Source: Hanleya hanleyi (Eukaryota > Mollusca > Polyplacophora > Lepidopleurida > Hanleyidae). Taken from it: DNA of 64,000 nucleotides. The stretch covers positions 1 to 64,000 of the forward strand of contig JAVTVY010018923.1 in the NCBI GenBank assembly GCA_036873755.1. Reading direction: 5' to 3'. Positions 55,163 to 64,000 of this stretch are shown piece after piece. The position numbers and the translations under genes were made by a program. A model generated the notes under the pieces. The model saw only the letters and a list, made by a program, of their open reading frames with translations. It was not told the DNA's origin and made no database searches. The stretch's first letter is position 1, and each line of letters starts with the position of its first letter.

Positions 55163-57981
55163 AGCTTGAATAACTCGGTCTCGAACTGGTTTCTCGCCTC
55201 TTTACGTCTTTCAGTATTGAACTGAATGTAGGGTTGTAACCAGGCGGCTTGTGTGAATGCCACGACGCGGTGTATCTTTGTCAGCTGCATACCTTGACTG
55301 AGACAAAATTTCAAATCTCGGTAGTGGATGGTGTATTGAATTTTGTCATGAAGGTTTGAGATGAGTTTCTCAATAGGTCGACCTTTCAGCTGTAACTCCT
55401 CCTTCAGCTTAAGAGAATATGGCGAGAGCATCTCATCCGTCACCGACATGCGTTCTGGACAAAGTGGATAATGGCTATGTGTCTCGTGTAGGGCTGCTGG
55501 ATATATCAGGTCCACCTCCAAAATGTACCCCTTTTCCGCATTATCAGCGATAGTTTGAACGTTGATAGACTTCTTTTCTTGTTCATTCAACCATCTAAAG
55601 TCACGCAGGGGTAAGCACTGCGACATGGCCCATCCATAAAGATTGTTAGCGTCGAGGTAGAGGATGTAATTGTTGGGTAGGAGATGGTTGTAGTCGGTGA
55701 GGTATGGGTTGTTCGCTTTGCTATACCTGTTGGAGATCATGGATATCCCTCCACGAATACCCTTTTCTATCATGAGGTTCATATCGATGTCATCCAGGAG
55801 CTGTAGACGAACCCCGGTCATTTTCAACATGGCGTCCCATGAGAGACCTGGGGAGGTGTAGTAATGGGCAGGATCCAGATGATAATAGTTCATGCACATG
55901 TCCCTAAAGTTTTCGAAGACACCGGCCAGCAACAGGACGTCCGATTTCAAATACAGGTCATGGTAGTCACCTAGTGTTTGAATATTAAACTGGGACCATA
56001 CCGTGTGTGTGCATGTGCATAATCACTCAGAAATAGGCTCTTCTCTAAGATCTTTGTAGAAGGCGTCTTGGGTGGGGAATTGAGTGTCTGAAAACTTGCT
56101 ATCATCTATCATTTTACCCATATGGGAAAACCCCTTTTCTCAGTAATAACTATCTCTGTTTGGGATGGGAAAAATGTGGAACTTGTCTTCATCATCCTTG
56201 GATAGATTTTCAACTAATGTTTCGAGGGAGGCGTTGAGAAATTGTTGAGAATCCAGAAATCTCCAATTGCCCAGAGAGAAAGAAATATACTTCTGAAAAT
56301 TGTTCGGAATGCAGGAAATATTTCGGGTCTTGTATTTCCCCAGGATGCTACAAGTAAGATGACCATCGTAGCCTCGTGTGTTGTGCAAAATAACGGGAAT
56401 GAAAAACTGGCGCTTCTCTTGTCTGGTAGATCTTCTGAAGCGGTACTGCAAATTACACTGATTGTGAGCAGGCCCTCGATATCTCCCAGACAAGTGGCAA
56501 TGATCGCGCACTCGATCGGTGTGAAGTTCTTTCTCGCAAATATGGCAATGCGTAGCTTGTGTGAAGGAATGTTGTTCCTCTCGAGTGAGCTCCATGGGGA
56601 TGACCGATTCCAAGATGTTGCATATGCGATCATCTTCTTCTATGAGACGATCCAAAAATGTTTCCTACACATTGGAACCACGGTAGACAACTGCAGGAGT
56701 ACTGTATGCCGGTAAGCTGCTAACCACTGTATAACAAAATCCTCGACGGTTCGTGTTGTTCGTATTTCGTGGTGAACCCGGACTGAGAGTGTATTTTCCG
56801 CGTGAAACACTCGAAATCAGCAAAGATGACAAAGGGTACGCGGAGTTGCTTCTTGATATTTTTGAATGATAACCATTGTTCTTCCGGTGTTTCTGGGAGT
56901 TTGATCCGTTGGGGTCCATGAAGAGAGCAGTGAGGGAGATGATCATCCAGCACACGTTGGGAAGAAAATCCGTGCAGGCAATAGTTGCAATAGAATTTTC
57001 TACCATCGTGTTTTGTACGATCGCCCAACAGACGACTCCTTGATCAGGCAAAAGTGTCTTTTATCTTCCTTGGTAATGAGAAGCAGATTCACATGGGTGA
57101 CAAACCGATTTTGCGTGATATGCAAGGGGAAAACTTCTCTGTCATAGCCGAAAACATTGATGGAAATGGAGTTGAGGGATTCGAACTTGGCGACCTGGGA
57201 AAAGTAAGGCCATGAACATTCAACTCATCCATGTAAGCTGTATAATGCTCAGGGCGATTGGGGTTCATTTCTGCTGGATGGAGTGCTGCCAAAATTGATC
57301 ATAAAAAACAGAGAGAATCCATACTCTCCACGTTGACAAGAGCTTTCTTGTCAACTAGTGGTTTAGGTGTGGGGATATAGCTGCTTCCATCAGACGTACT
57401 GAGCCAGATGGATGTCGTATTTCATCTATGAGCCAAGCGCTCCCTTCATGTTGATAGTCCTGGAAACTATGGTGAATTTGCTGTAGGGCTTCGGCTAGTT
57501 GAGATTCCAGTTGTGATATGTTGGTAATGATAGCATTGGGACATCGGAAGGTGGGCTCGGAGTAGATAGGATCCCCGACGCTGTTCGGTCGTACCATACG
57601 GATTTGTAAAGAAAGGTACCATTTGATGCCTCGGTGTTTAGCAAGGTCTACAGTGATGAGCTTACGAAGCTTTGGTTCAGTGTTCTTAAAAAACAGTAAT
57701 ACATCCACATTATCATCGAATGAAGGAGGAATGGAATGCGTGTGTACAGTACCTTCCAGTGCTGATGTGTCTGGCCTGGCTCCACCTACTTGTTTCCTAT
57801 GGTAACTGTCACAGTGCTGTGAATGTGCGTTGAAATATTTCTCGGGCAGTGGTCGATGACAGGCAGTGCATTCTCTCCCTTGAGTCGAACATTCATGGCA
57901 GAATGGTTTTCCGGTGAGAAGTGGTTTGATGATTCCGCAAAAGTTACATTTAGACTGATGTGGTGGTAGGTCTGTTTTCAT
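55163..57981 (-). pseudogene. PolB fragment: N-terminal zinc region, exonuclease and motif A
   Basis: In order: CxxC-type zinc pairs (CNFCG, CHEC, CTACHRPLPEKYF), LLFFKNTEPKLRKLITVDLA, a second zinc block (FYCNYCLHGF), ExoI VIFADFECF, an HNH-like block (CHICEKEL...DHCHLSGRYRG), ExoII HNTRGYDGHL, ExoIII YLKSDVLLLAGVFE, and polymerase motif A LYLDANNLYGWAMSQ. This is the standard Polinton PolB order. Lesions I can see include frameshifts near 57385, 57200, 57030 and 56730, a TGA near 57299 (a Trp codon is expected), a TAG near 56672 and a stop near 56025. The first 627 nt (57981-57355) and the last 822 nt (55950-55129) are open. Confidence 0.9.
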
Positions 57982-58115
57982 CTGCTTAACTCGGTATCGG
58001 CGAGTAGTTGTATTCGACGTAAATTAACAGCAACGTCGTTATAGACGCCCCGCTCTGTCGCCCAAGCGTTCAAGTCATTTACGTCCGTAAAGGAGTCGAT
58101 TTTAGAGTAATCCAT
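57978..58115 (-). CDS. Short ORF overlapping the PolB start (PolB N-terminus or leader ORF)
   Basis: 45 codons from ATG 58115 (MDYSKIDSFTDVNDLNAWAT, then ERGVYNDVAVNLRR). The stop TGA 57978-57980 overlaps the PolB ATG at 57979-57981 (ATGA). The residues look like the short helical N-terminal extension seen in Polinton PolB proteins, so a one-base frameshift separating it from PolB is the simplest reading. A true upstream ORF with termination-reinitiation is the alternative. Confidence 0.5.
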   Translation of the reverse strand: MDYSKIDSFTDVNDLNAWATERGVYNDVAVNLRRIQLLADTELSR

Positions 58116-58147
58116 GTTGAATGAAGAATGACACGATGGGTAGTCGC

Positions 58148-58154
58148 TTTTATA
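58148..58154 (-). promoter_or_regulatory. TATA box of PolB
   Basis: TATAAAA on the - strand, 33 bp upstream of ATG 58115. With the usual 25-30 bp to the start site, the leader before that ATG would be under 10 nt. Confidence 0.6.
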
Positions 58155-58190
58155 GCATACGGTGGTGGATGGCTAAAAATAAGCTGATCG

Positions 58191-58438
58191 TTGATTGGTG
58201 ACTATTTTTAGACAATAGAAGTGCTGTCCTCTGATTGGTGGATATATTTAGACAATAGAAGAGCTACCCTCTGATTGGAAGATAGTTTTAGACATTAGAA
58301 GAGCTACCCTCTGATTGGAAGATATTTTTAGACATTAGAAGATCTGATCGTTGATTGGTGACTATTTTCAGACAATAGAAGAGCTGCGCTCTGATTGGTG
58401 GATATTTTTAGACAATAGAAATGCCGTGCTCTGATTGG
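58191..58438 (-). promoter_or_regulatory. Seven 40-bp repeats each with an inverted CCAAT box
   Basis: TGATTGG occurs at 58192, 58232, 58272, 58312, 58352, 58392 and 58432, that is at exact 40-bp steps, and reads CCAATCA on the PolB strand. The rest of each unit (ATTTTTAGACAATAGAAGAG type) varies more. The nearest box is about 37 bp above the TATA box. CCAAT boxes bind NF-Y in animals, so an array like this is a plausible strong promoter or enhancer. Confidence 0.7.
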
Positions 58439-58494
58439 TGGCTGTTTATTCACACACACACACATTGATTCAATGTATCATTTAGACAATCACT

Positions 58495-58925
58495 GTCTCA
58501 ATTACTCACTGATTCAATCACCCACATAATGTCTCATTCATTCAATCTTCCACAAAATCACTGATTCAAAGAATCATTTAATGAATAAAACAATCATACA
58601 CTCGCATAATGACAGATTCATTCAATCATTTACACAGTCACTGATTCAAAGAATCATACATTACTTCAATAATCCGCATAATGAGGGATTCATTCAATCT
58701 TCCACAAAATCACTGATTCAAAGAATCATTCAATGAATGACACAATCATACATCCGCATAATGACCGATTCATTCAATCATTTGACAAAATCACTGATTC
58801 AAAGAATCATTCAATGATTTACACAATCATACACCCGCATAATGACAGATTCATTCAATCATTTACAAAATCACTGATTCAAAGAATCATTCAATCATTT
58901 ACACAATCATTCACCCGCAAAATAA
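58495..58925. repeat. About 80-bp minisatellite, five copies
   Basis: CACTGATTCAAAGAATCATT recurs near 58559, 58639, 58711, 58792 and 58872 (spacings 80, 72, 81, 80), with TTCATTCAATCATTTACA and CGCATAATGA words between. It lies between the PolB promoter and the right terminal repeat. Confidence 0.88.
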
Positions 58926-59084
58926 TAATATCACCGTAAACGAGTCAATGATTCAGTCAAGTGATTGAATTGCCAGGTGTAGGTATGTCTTTCAAGAAAT
59001 AACAATAGAAGTTGGGTTTTCCCAATATTGTGAGCAAATACAAATTTCGTCAATTTAGCTATTGATGATAATGTAGAGTATGAC

Positions 59085-59696
59085 TCATGGCTCTTTGTTT
59101 ATGGGAGGCCATTGTTCTGGTTAGTCGCTTCTGTACTTGTCGAGAATTAAAGACAAAGGGACAGGAGTATTAACAATAGTATGACTCGCCACTCTTTGTT
59201 TATGAGAAGACTAATGTTTTGCATAGGTGCGGGGGCACGTTTGTCAAGAAATAAAGACAAAGGAGCAGGAAATAACAATAGAGCAGGGGGTTTTCATATA
59301 ATGTCAGTGTGTGGGCAGATATAAATTTAGCTACGAAGACAATGAATAGCGTGACTCATGGCTCTTCGTTTATGGGGAGTCTACTGTTCTGCCTAGACGC
59401 GTCTGTACTTGTCGAGAATTAAAGACAAAGGAACAGGAAATAACAATAGAACAGGGGTTTTCCCAATCATGTCATGATCTAAAAATAGAACTGAGGTGAT
59501 GCTCTATGAATAGAACTTACATATGAACACAGCGATTAATACATTATGAAGTAAGAAAACGAGGATTATTACTTCATAAGTAACAAAAAATATTATGTAT
59601 AAAAAATGAGGATTAATACATATTAAGTAACAAAAACACTATTTTGCGGCGTATTACATATAACGTTGTTTTAGAACTGTCTATTTACCCACTACT
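59085..59696. repeat. Polinton right terminal inverted repeat
   Basis: Complement of 41288-41875 with scattered substitutions and small indels; ends ...CCCACTACT at 59696, followed by the CCTGCA duplication. Confidence 0.93.
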
Positions 59697-59702
59697 CCTG
59701 CA

Positions 59703-61395
59703 AGGCGAGAAGTAAATATTCTATTATTTGGAATAAATTCTGATACGTTTTCTTCAAATTTTCTGTCCCCGCGTCGCCTATCATCTACGTCACGGCAAAC
59801 TGACCTGATCTCTGATGGCAGTGGAGTTGGTTTCAGATGATCACTTACAGTTACCAGTAGTTCTCGATGCCTACGTTTTTGAAGGAACCTGTAAAGCAAT
59901 GTCACAGCTTTTCTACATTTTACTAGTTTTGGGCTGAGATTGACTGACACTATGGGAGTATATTTATTATGTGTCAGCTACGAACGGATATTACCTCAGT
60001 GAAAGGTTAGTTACGGACTCCATCCTCCATATTTACCGAATGTCCCAGGCTGATTATACCAATATTCTGAACTGAAGAGCCAAATCATGTTCTCAGCTTC
60101 ATCTACATCACGGTCATCTACATCACATTTGTGTGACGTATGTGACATTTAACGTGACGTGGATGACATTGCCGTTACGGAGATGACAAACGAAGCCCAT
60201 ATATGAGTGAAGAGTAGGATTAAAGGACTGCGTGTGTGGGGAATTTGAAATATGATAAAATCCCAGAATCATCGCTATTCACGGGGGCGAAACTGTTAGA
60301 AAGATTGAGTCACTCTGGCATAATAATTTTTGTTATAGACGTGACGGACCCCCATAAAATGGGTCAAATTTGATTTTAACACAATTTTTTTTATTCTTTT
60401 CGAGCCAATTTTTTGGGGTAAAAATCGAAAATGACTCCGAATGTCCGGGTCTGTCACGTCACCAAAAATACTGAATGGGATTGACTCAATCTCTCGGACA
60501 GTGTAGACCAAATGTGGGGAATGGTCATCTACGTCACAGTCTGTCATCTACATCACGGATGTCATCTGCGACACTACGAGACATTTTGGCGATATTCGAT
60601 GATAATCAATCTCGAACTGATATAGAAAAGTACGTATATTATTCTACATGTATCCACGTTGATAAACATTGAAAATATGGTTGGTCTGTTTCTTTGCTAT
60701 TCAGAAGTCAGCAAAGAATATTATTTTGGAAGTAATCGAATCCCGGTTCTATGAATAGAGGATTGTATGTATTGTGTGACATTTTGCAATATGAATATCA
60801 TTGGGAAATATATATTAAAATATAACCAGAGAAGATTGTAATAAGTGTGTCTAGACAGGACATCTGAAAATAAAATAAAATTTTATATGGGCAGCTGGGA
60901 ACTTTTGCATCTTTGTTGTGACGTAGATGACAGAGGATTAACTATATAAATTCAAAACTGACCCGTTTTCCAAGAAATATTTTCCATCAATCGCTTAAAA
61001 TATCATTATTGTAGAGAAAAAAACTGCCTCGTAACAAATCATACCCCAGAAAATGCTGAAATGTTGGATTGAAAAATTCGAACTACTGCCACTTGAAACT
61101 GGCCCTTACTGTAGAACCACCCCCCAAGCATCCTCGGGCAGTCCAGAATCATGAATCATGGCCTCGGTGGGTGGTAACCCAATATCCTCCTCCAAATGAC
61201 TCTTGATCTTCATGATAGACTGATGTGTGGGATCGCCCTTCATTTCAAGCGGCATGAGCTCCGAGCTCCCAACTGTCCCATCTCTGAGCTGCCAGCTGTC
61301 TCGTCCCCGAGCGCCCAACTTCCCCATCCCCTCTTGCATATAAAGAACATACATCGATAAGCCTTATACGATGAGTGTTATAGGAGACAAGAGCC
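59703..61395. other. Right flank of the Polinton, no gene recognised
   Basis: A recurring word GTCATCTACATCAC/GTCATCTACGTCAC appears near 60102, 60115, 60524, 60543 and, inverted, near 60158 and 60920, suggesting an unlabelled repeat. No gene is supported. Confidence 0.45.
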
Positions 61396-62110
61396 ATGGC
61401 TCACACATGTCACTTACGTTCGAAGTTATTGTCCAGCCTGTTCAATCTCGGTAGACATTTGCTTTCCTTACATCAGAATCGCGAAGACAAATGTCAACCC
61501 ACGCAAATGAGTCCAAATAACGTACAAATGTACATGCGAAGAACGATCCACACCTGCGTCTCAGACGAAAGTATTGGACCATCCCTATATCAAGACGGTC
61601 AACAGCACGACGGAATGTGGCAAGACATCCTAGGTGATTGATTCTTGGAGAAATGACCAATCAGCTATACCCGTATAGTCTGATGCTACAGCCAGTGGCA
61701 GCCCACCTACGAAACTACAAGGTTACAATGTGAGCTTCAACCCAGGGATTCCTCACGATAATGATCAAGCATATTTCTTCGACCCCGAGCAGACCAACAT
61801 GGTAGTGCCAGATGATCTGATGAGTGCGACCAAGCACAATTCACGCATCGCCGACTTGTTTAACAAAGGATCTCATCATCGAAATCTCTCCTTCATCTAT
61901 TTGACCCAGAATCTCTTTCATCAAGGGAAGGCGTCCAGAGATATTGCCTTGAGCTGCCAATACTTCGTGTTGTTCTCCAATCCCATAGACAGAGCGCAAA
62001 TCCGTGTCCGTGTGTTTGGTAGTTGAATTTATCCTCAGAACATCGACCCTTTCATACAGGCGTTTCATCCCGCACAAGGGAATGAACACAATGTGAACTT
62101 GAGGCTATGA
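61396..62110 (+). pseudogene. Second Polinton remnant: packaging ATPase, degenerate
   Basis: A + strand copy of the ATPase at 46351 with several breaks. The P-loop region survives as ECGKTS near 61615 with stops on both sides. The frame 61730-62026 keeps GIPHDNDQAYFFDPEQTN, the Walker B relic MVVPDDLMS (Leu to Pro before the Asp pair) and KGSHHRNLSFIYLTQNLFHQ, then SCQYFVLFSNPIDRAQI. The fragment also keeps an IYPQN tail in another frame near 62030. It is more diverged than the main copy, so it is a separate, older insertion. Confidence 0.8.
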
Positions 62111-62129
62111 AGGAATTCGTTCAAAGAAA

Positions 62130-62407
62130 GGATGCTGAGACGGGCGAGACGTTGGAGGCCACAGAAGTTTCACCACAAAGGGTATTCAAAGGAGGAAGCC
62201 GCAATTTTAGTCCATAACACATTGGTACCCAGACTAAGACGGGCTTTACATCAGCAGTATGTCGACCTCCTGATCCATATGAAATTTCTGGACAAGGACC
62301 CGGTCCATATGAAAAATCGAAAGAACCGCGATAATGATGAAAACACCAGTCATGACCTGCACAGCGCCATATGTCAGAGCGGTGGCTCAAAAGGAACAAG
62401 TGTTTGA
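62130..62407 (+). pseudogene. Second Polinton remnant: conserved unknown downstream of ATPase
   Basis: The frame around HHKGYSKEEAAILVHNTL and QQYVDLLIHMKFLDKDPVHM aligns with KKGYTADKAIDLAVEAYTPQ and QTYVDTVTGMKTLESDSIHA of the gene at 47061-47519, in the same position after the ATPase. The end (from about residue 65) is no longer similar. Confidence 0.6.
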
Positions 62408-62559
62408 ACGCATCAAGATCAAAAGCGCCCCACTAACATGCCTAACACACTAGACCATTATTCAAACTTAAACAGTTGAAGTTCGACCAGATCAACCACC
62501 AACAACGGCCCCAGCCAGGCCTGAGCATACAGATAAGCAGCCACACCCCGCCAATTTGA

Positions 62560-63926
62560 GTAGCAAACAGCTAACAGATGATCAACTCAACTCCTGTCCA
62601 AGGGTCTAAACTTTTCGCCCACCGACCAAAAATTTCCCACAGATGATTTCATTGTAAACGTCGAGAAAGGCCTAAAACAATTAGCACCAGGCGGCAATGT
62701 AGACTATCTTAGACATCAAGTGGCTGAAATCCTTTTCAAAGCTCAACAACAGACTGACAAACTGTCCCAAGTTGAACGTCACGCCTTCACTGAGCTGCAG
62801 AATGATAAATCTATAGTCCTTGCTCCAGCAAAGGTAAAACCACAGCCATCCTTGACTCCACTGACTTCCACAACCGTGTTGACAACCTCCTCACTGACCA
62901 AATCGCATTCAGGATCATTGAAACGGATCCAACCAACCGTTATGACCGCCAGCATAGAGCCATTCTCAACGACTTGAAAAAGAAGAATGAAATCCAACCA
63001 GACCTCCACACAAAAAAATGCTAATCCAACATCCACGCCTCCATATGCCAGAGCAAGGATCAAAATTCTCAAAGACCCGATCAAAGCCCGTTTACTGATC
63101 TGCTCCAGAGACACATAGTTTTACAATACAGCACATCTGACGCAGCTCTTAGCCCCGTTTGGAAGATCAGCTACATCGTTCATCAAGGACTTTCAATTTT
63201 TTAACGAAATCCAGACCCTCAGCGCTCCATATCAACTGGTCAGCTACGATGTTGTCCTCATTCACGAATGTACCGACCACTGATGCAATAAGGTTATCAA
63301 ACAGAAGTTGGAGGCCTACCCGATCAACACCACCACCTTTACTGACAGCATAATCCGGCTTTTACAGCGCTGCCTATCATCCACATACTTCCCGTGGTGG
63401 GACACATTCTATGAGCAGCTCCACGGACTCTCCGTGGGTTCCCCGCTGTCCTTATAGTATCTGAGATCTACCTGACTGATCGTGAAAACCGAGCCATCCA
63501 CAACCCCCCAGTCCAACCTCTAGTCTGGCTACCTTCGTCTTCCTTCAACAAACAGATGACCCGACCACACTACTCAACCATCTCAACACCCAGCATCAAC
63601 GTCTGAAATTTATCATGGAAACTGAAACCAACAACCCCCTCTCTTTCCTGGACGTCCTTGTCAGCAGAACACCAACTGGTCTACAAACTTGTGTATACCG
63701 AAAGCTCATCCATTACGACCAATATATGCACTACAGATCCAACCACCCAGACCAAACAAAGACAGTCATCATCTCAACACTTAACAAGCGAGTACAATCC
63801 ATCTGTTCAACTGATCTTGACAACGAAATTTCCCACATCAAGACCGTTTTCAGCAAGTACAATGATTATGCCATACACTTAGTGGATAAAACAAGCCCTA
63901 CAGCCCAACCAGAGACAACTGACTAA
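62560..63926 (+). pseudogene. Penelope-like element reverse transcriptase, degenerate
   Basis: Spread over three frames. In order: NLSSKQLTDDQL, PTDDFIVNVEKGLKQLAPGG, VERHAFTELQNDKSIVLAPA, a motif A relic with SYDVV...FTNVP near 63240, GLSVGSPLSPV...SEIYLTDREN near 63428-63490 (motif B), a motif C relic near 63540 with QQTDD, and the intact C-terminal frame 63615-63926 with LSFLDVLVSRTPTGLQTCVY and HYRSNHPDQTKTVIISTLNK. The motif order and G-S-P-L-S-P wording are typical of Penelope-like RTs. A GIY-YIG nuclease, if present, is beyond the window. Many stops and shifts make it inactive. Confidence 0.8.
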
Positions 63927-64000
63927 CAGAGAAGAGGGCCCAAATATTCGAATAACCCTACCCTACATAGGCAAGACAAGCCACCAGATTGTCAGACACG

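Larger units (their letters stand above)
47694..58115 (-). pseudogene. Protein-primed DNA polymerase B (PolB), split by three insertions
   Basis: The replicase of the Polinton, in the protein-primed family B. The pieces on the - strand run 58115-55163, 50428-50416, 50248-49821 and 48012-47694. Inserted between them are a DNA transposon (50429-55160), RT copy 3 (50249-50415) and RT copy 1 (48013-49820). The first cut falls inside polymerase motif B and the third before the C-terminal FVGLRPKMYSL block. Together with frameshifts and stops in the first piece, it cannot encode a polymerase. The piece order and orientation prove that the interior elements were inserted after the Polinton. Confidence 0.93.
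41282..59702. mobile_element. Complete, decayed Polinton/Maverick element with target duplication
   Basis: The element proper is 41288-59696 (18,409 bp). Its ends are AGTAGAGGGTAAATAGACAG on the left and the complement of AGTAGTGGGTAAATAGACAG on the right. CCTGCA duplicates the target exactly at 41282-41287 and 59697-59702. Six-bp duplications, AG...CT ends, terminal repeats of several hundred bp and the gene set (PolB, DDE integrase, adenain-like protease, packaging ATPase, capsid proteins) define Polintons, which are virus-like elements of animal genomes. Capsid, protease, integrase and ATPase genes are read rightward and PolB leftward, the usual layout. Nearly all genes are broken, so the copy is dead. 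Confidence 0.96.

Noticed and set aside
58191..58438. CRISPR-like appearance of 40-bp periodic repeats
   Set aside because: Spacing is a tandem repeat with diverged copies; no spacers and no cas genes. Better explained as a promoter array.
41288..59696. An active, virus-producing Polinton
   Set aside because: Capsid, protease, integrase, ATPase tail and PolB all carry frameshifts, stops or insertions.
59681..59950. 89-codon - strand frame at the right edge of the Polinton
   Set aside because: Basic and low in structure; it ends in the terminal repeat and no homologue is recognised.

Overview
The window is animal nuclear DNA, most likely from a marine invertebrate (a lophotrochozoan such as a mollusc is an inference from repeat content and gene structure, not proven). 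It is AT-rich, has spliced genes with GT-AG introns and large introns, and is full of eukaryotic mobile elements. Only one ordinary host gene is recognised with confidence: an eight-coding-exon gene on the + strand (9764-25067) whose 366-residue conceptual product aligns along its length with Fanconi anaemia complementation group F (FANCF). Exon phases match at every junction, and a poly(A) signal follows the stop.

Layout. 1-2900: 5' part of a LINE on the - strand with an esterase-type ORF1 and an ORF2 endonuclease, both open; ORF2 runs off the window. 5077-5836: a short TIR transposon with a 5-bp target duplication. 7444-8575: a probable solo LTR containing a GTAACC-type minisatellite. 9762-25088: FANCF, whose introns hold SINE fragments, a 5S rRNA-derived sequence, a fold-back element and dispersed repeats. 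25471-26560: a 150/302-bp dimeric satellite. 27047-32882: nested TIR elements, including two copies of one element, only one of which carries a tRNA-type SINE. 34446-37735: a 35-bp/32-bp satellite split by a TTAA-type MITE. 39161-39543: another MITE.

41288-59696 is the main object: a complete but decayed Polinton/Maverick, 18,409 bp, with about 0.6-kb terminal inverted repeats, AGTAG...CTACT ends and a perfect 6-bp target duplication (CCTGCA). Rightward genes from the left end are a small membrane protein, a PC4-like fragment, a minor-capsid-like protein, a basic protein, the major capsid protein, an adenain-like protease, a DDE integrase with a chromodomain, a zinc-finger packaging ATPase and a conserved unknown. 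A protein-primed DNA polymerase B is read leftward from the right end. Most genes carry frameshifts or stops. PolB is split by two copies of a reverse-transcriptase element and by a 4.7-kb DNA transposon that has palindromic iteron arrays and splice-bounded cargo. A third copy of the same RT element lies elsewhere in the Polinton. All three copies share one 3' end and differ in 5' extent, which is the signature of target-primed reverse transcription. Upstream of PolB a TATA box sits below seven inverted CCAAT boxes spaced exactly 40 bp apart.

61396-62407 holds a second, older Polinton remnant (ATPase plus the same conserved unknown), followed by a decayed Penelope-like reverse transcriptase (62560-63926). 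The Polinton gene set describes a virus-like life cycle (replication, capsid assembly, packaging, integration), but this copy could not carry it out.
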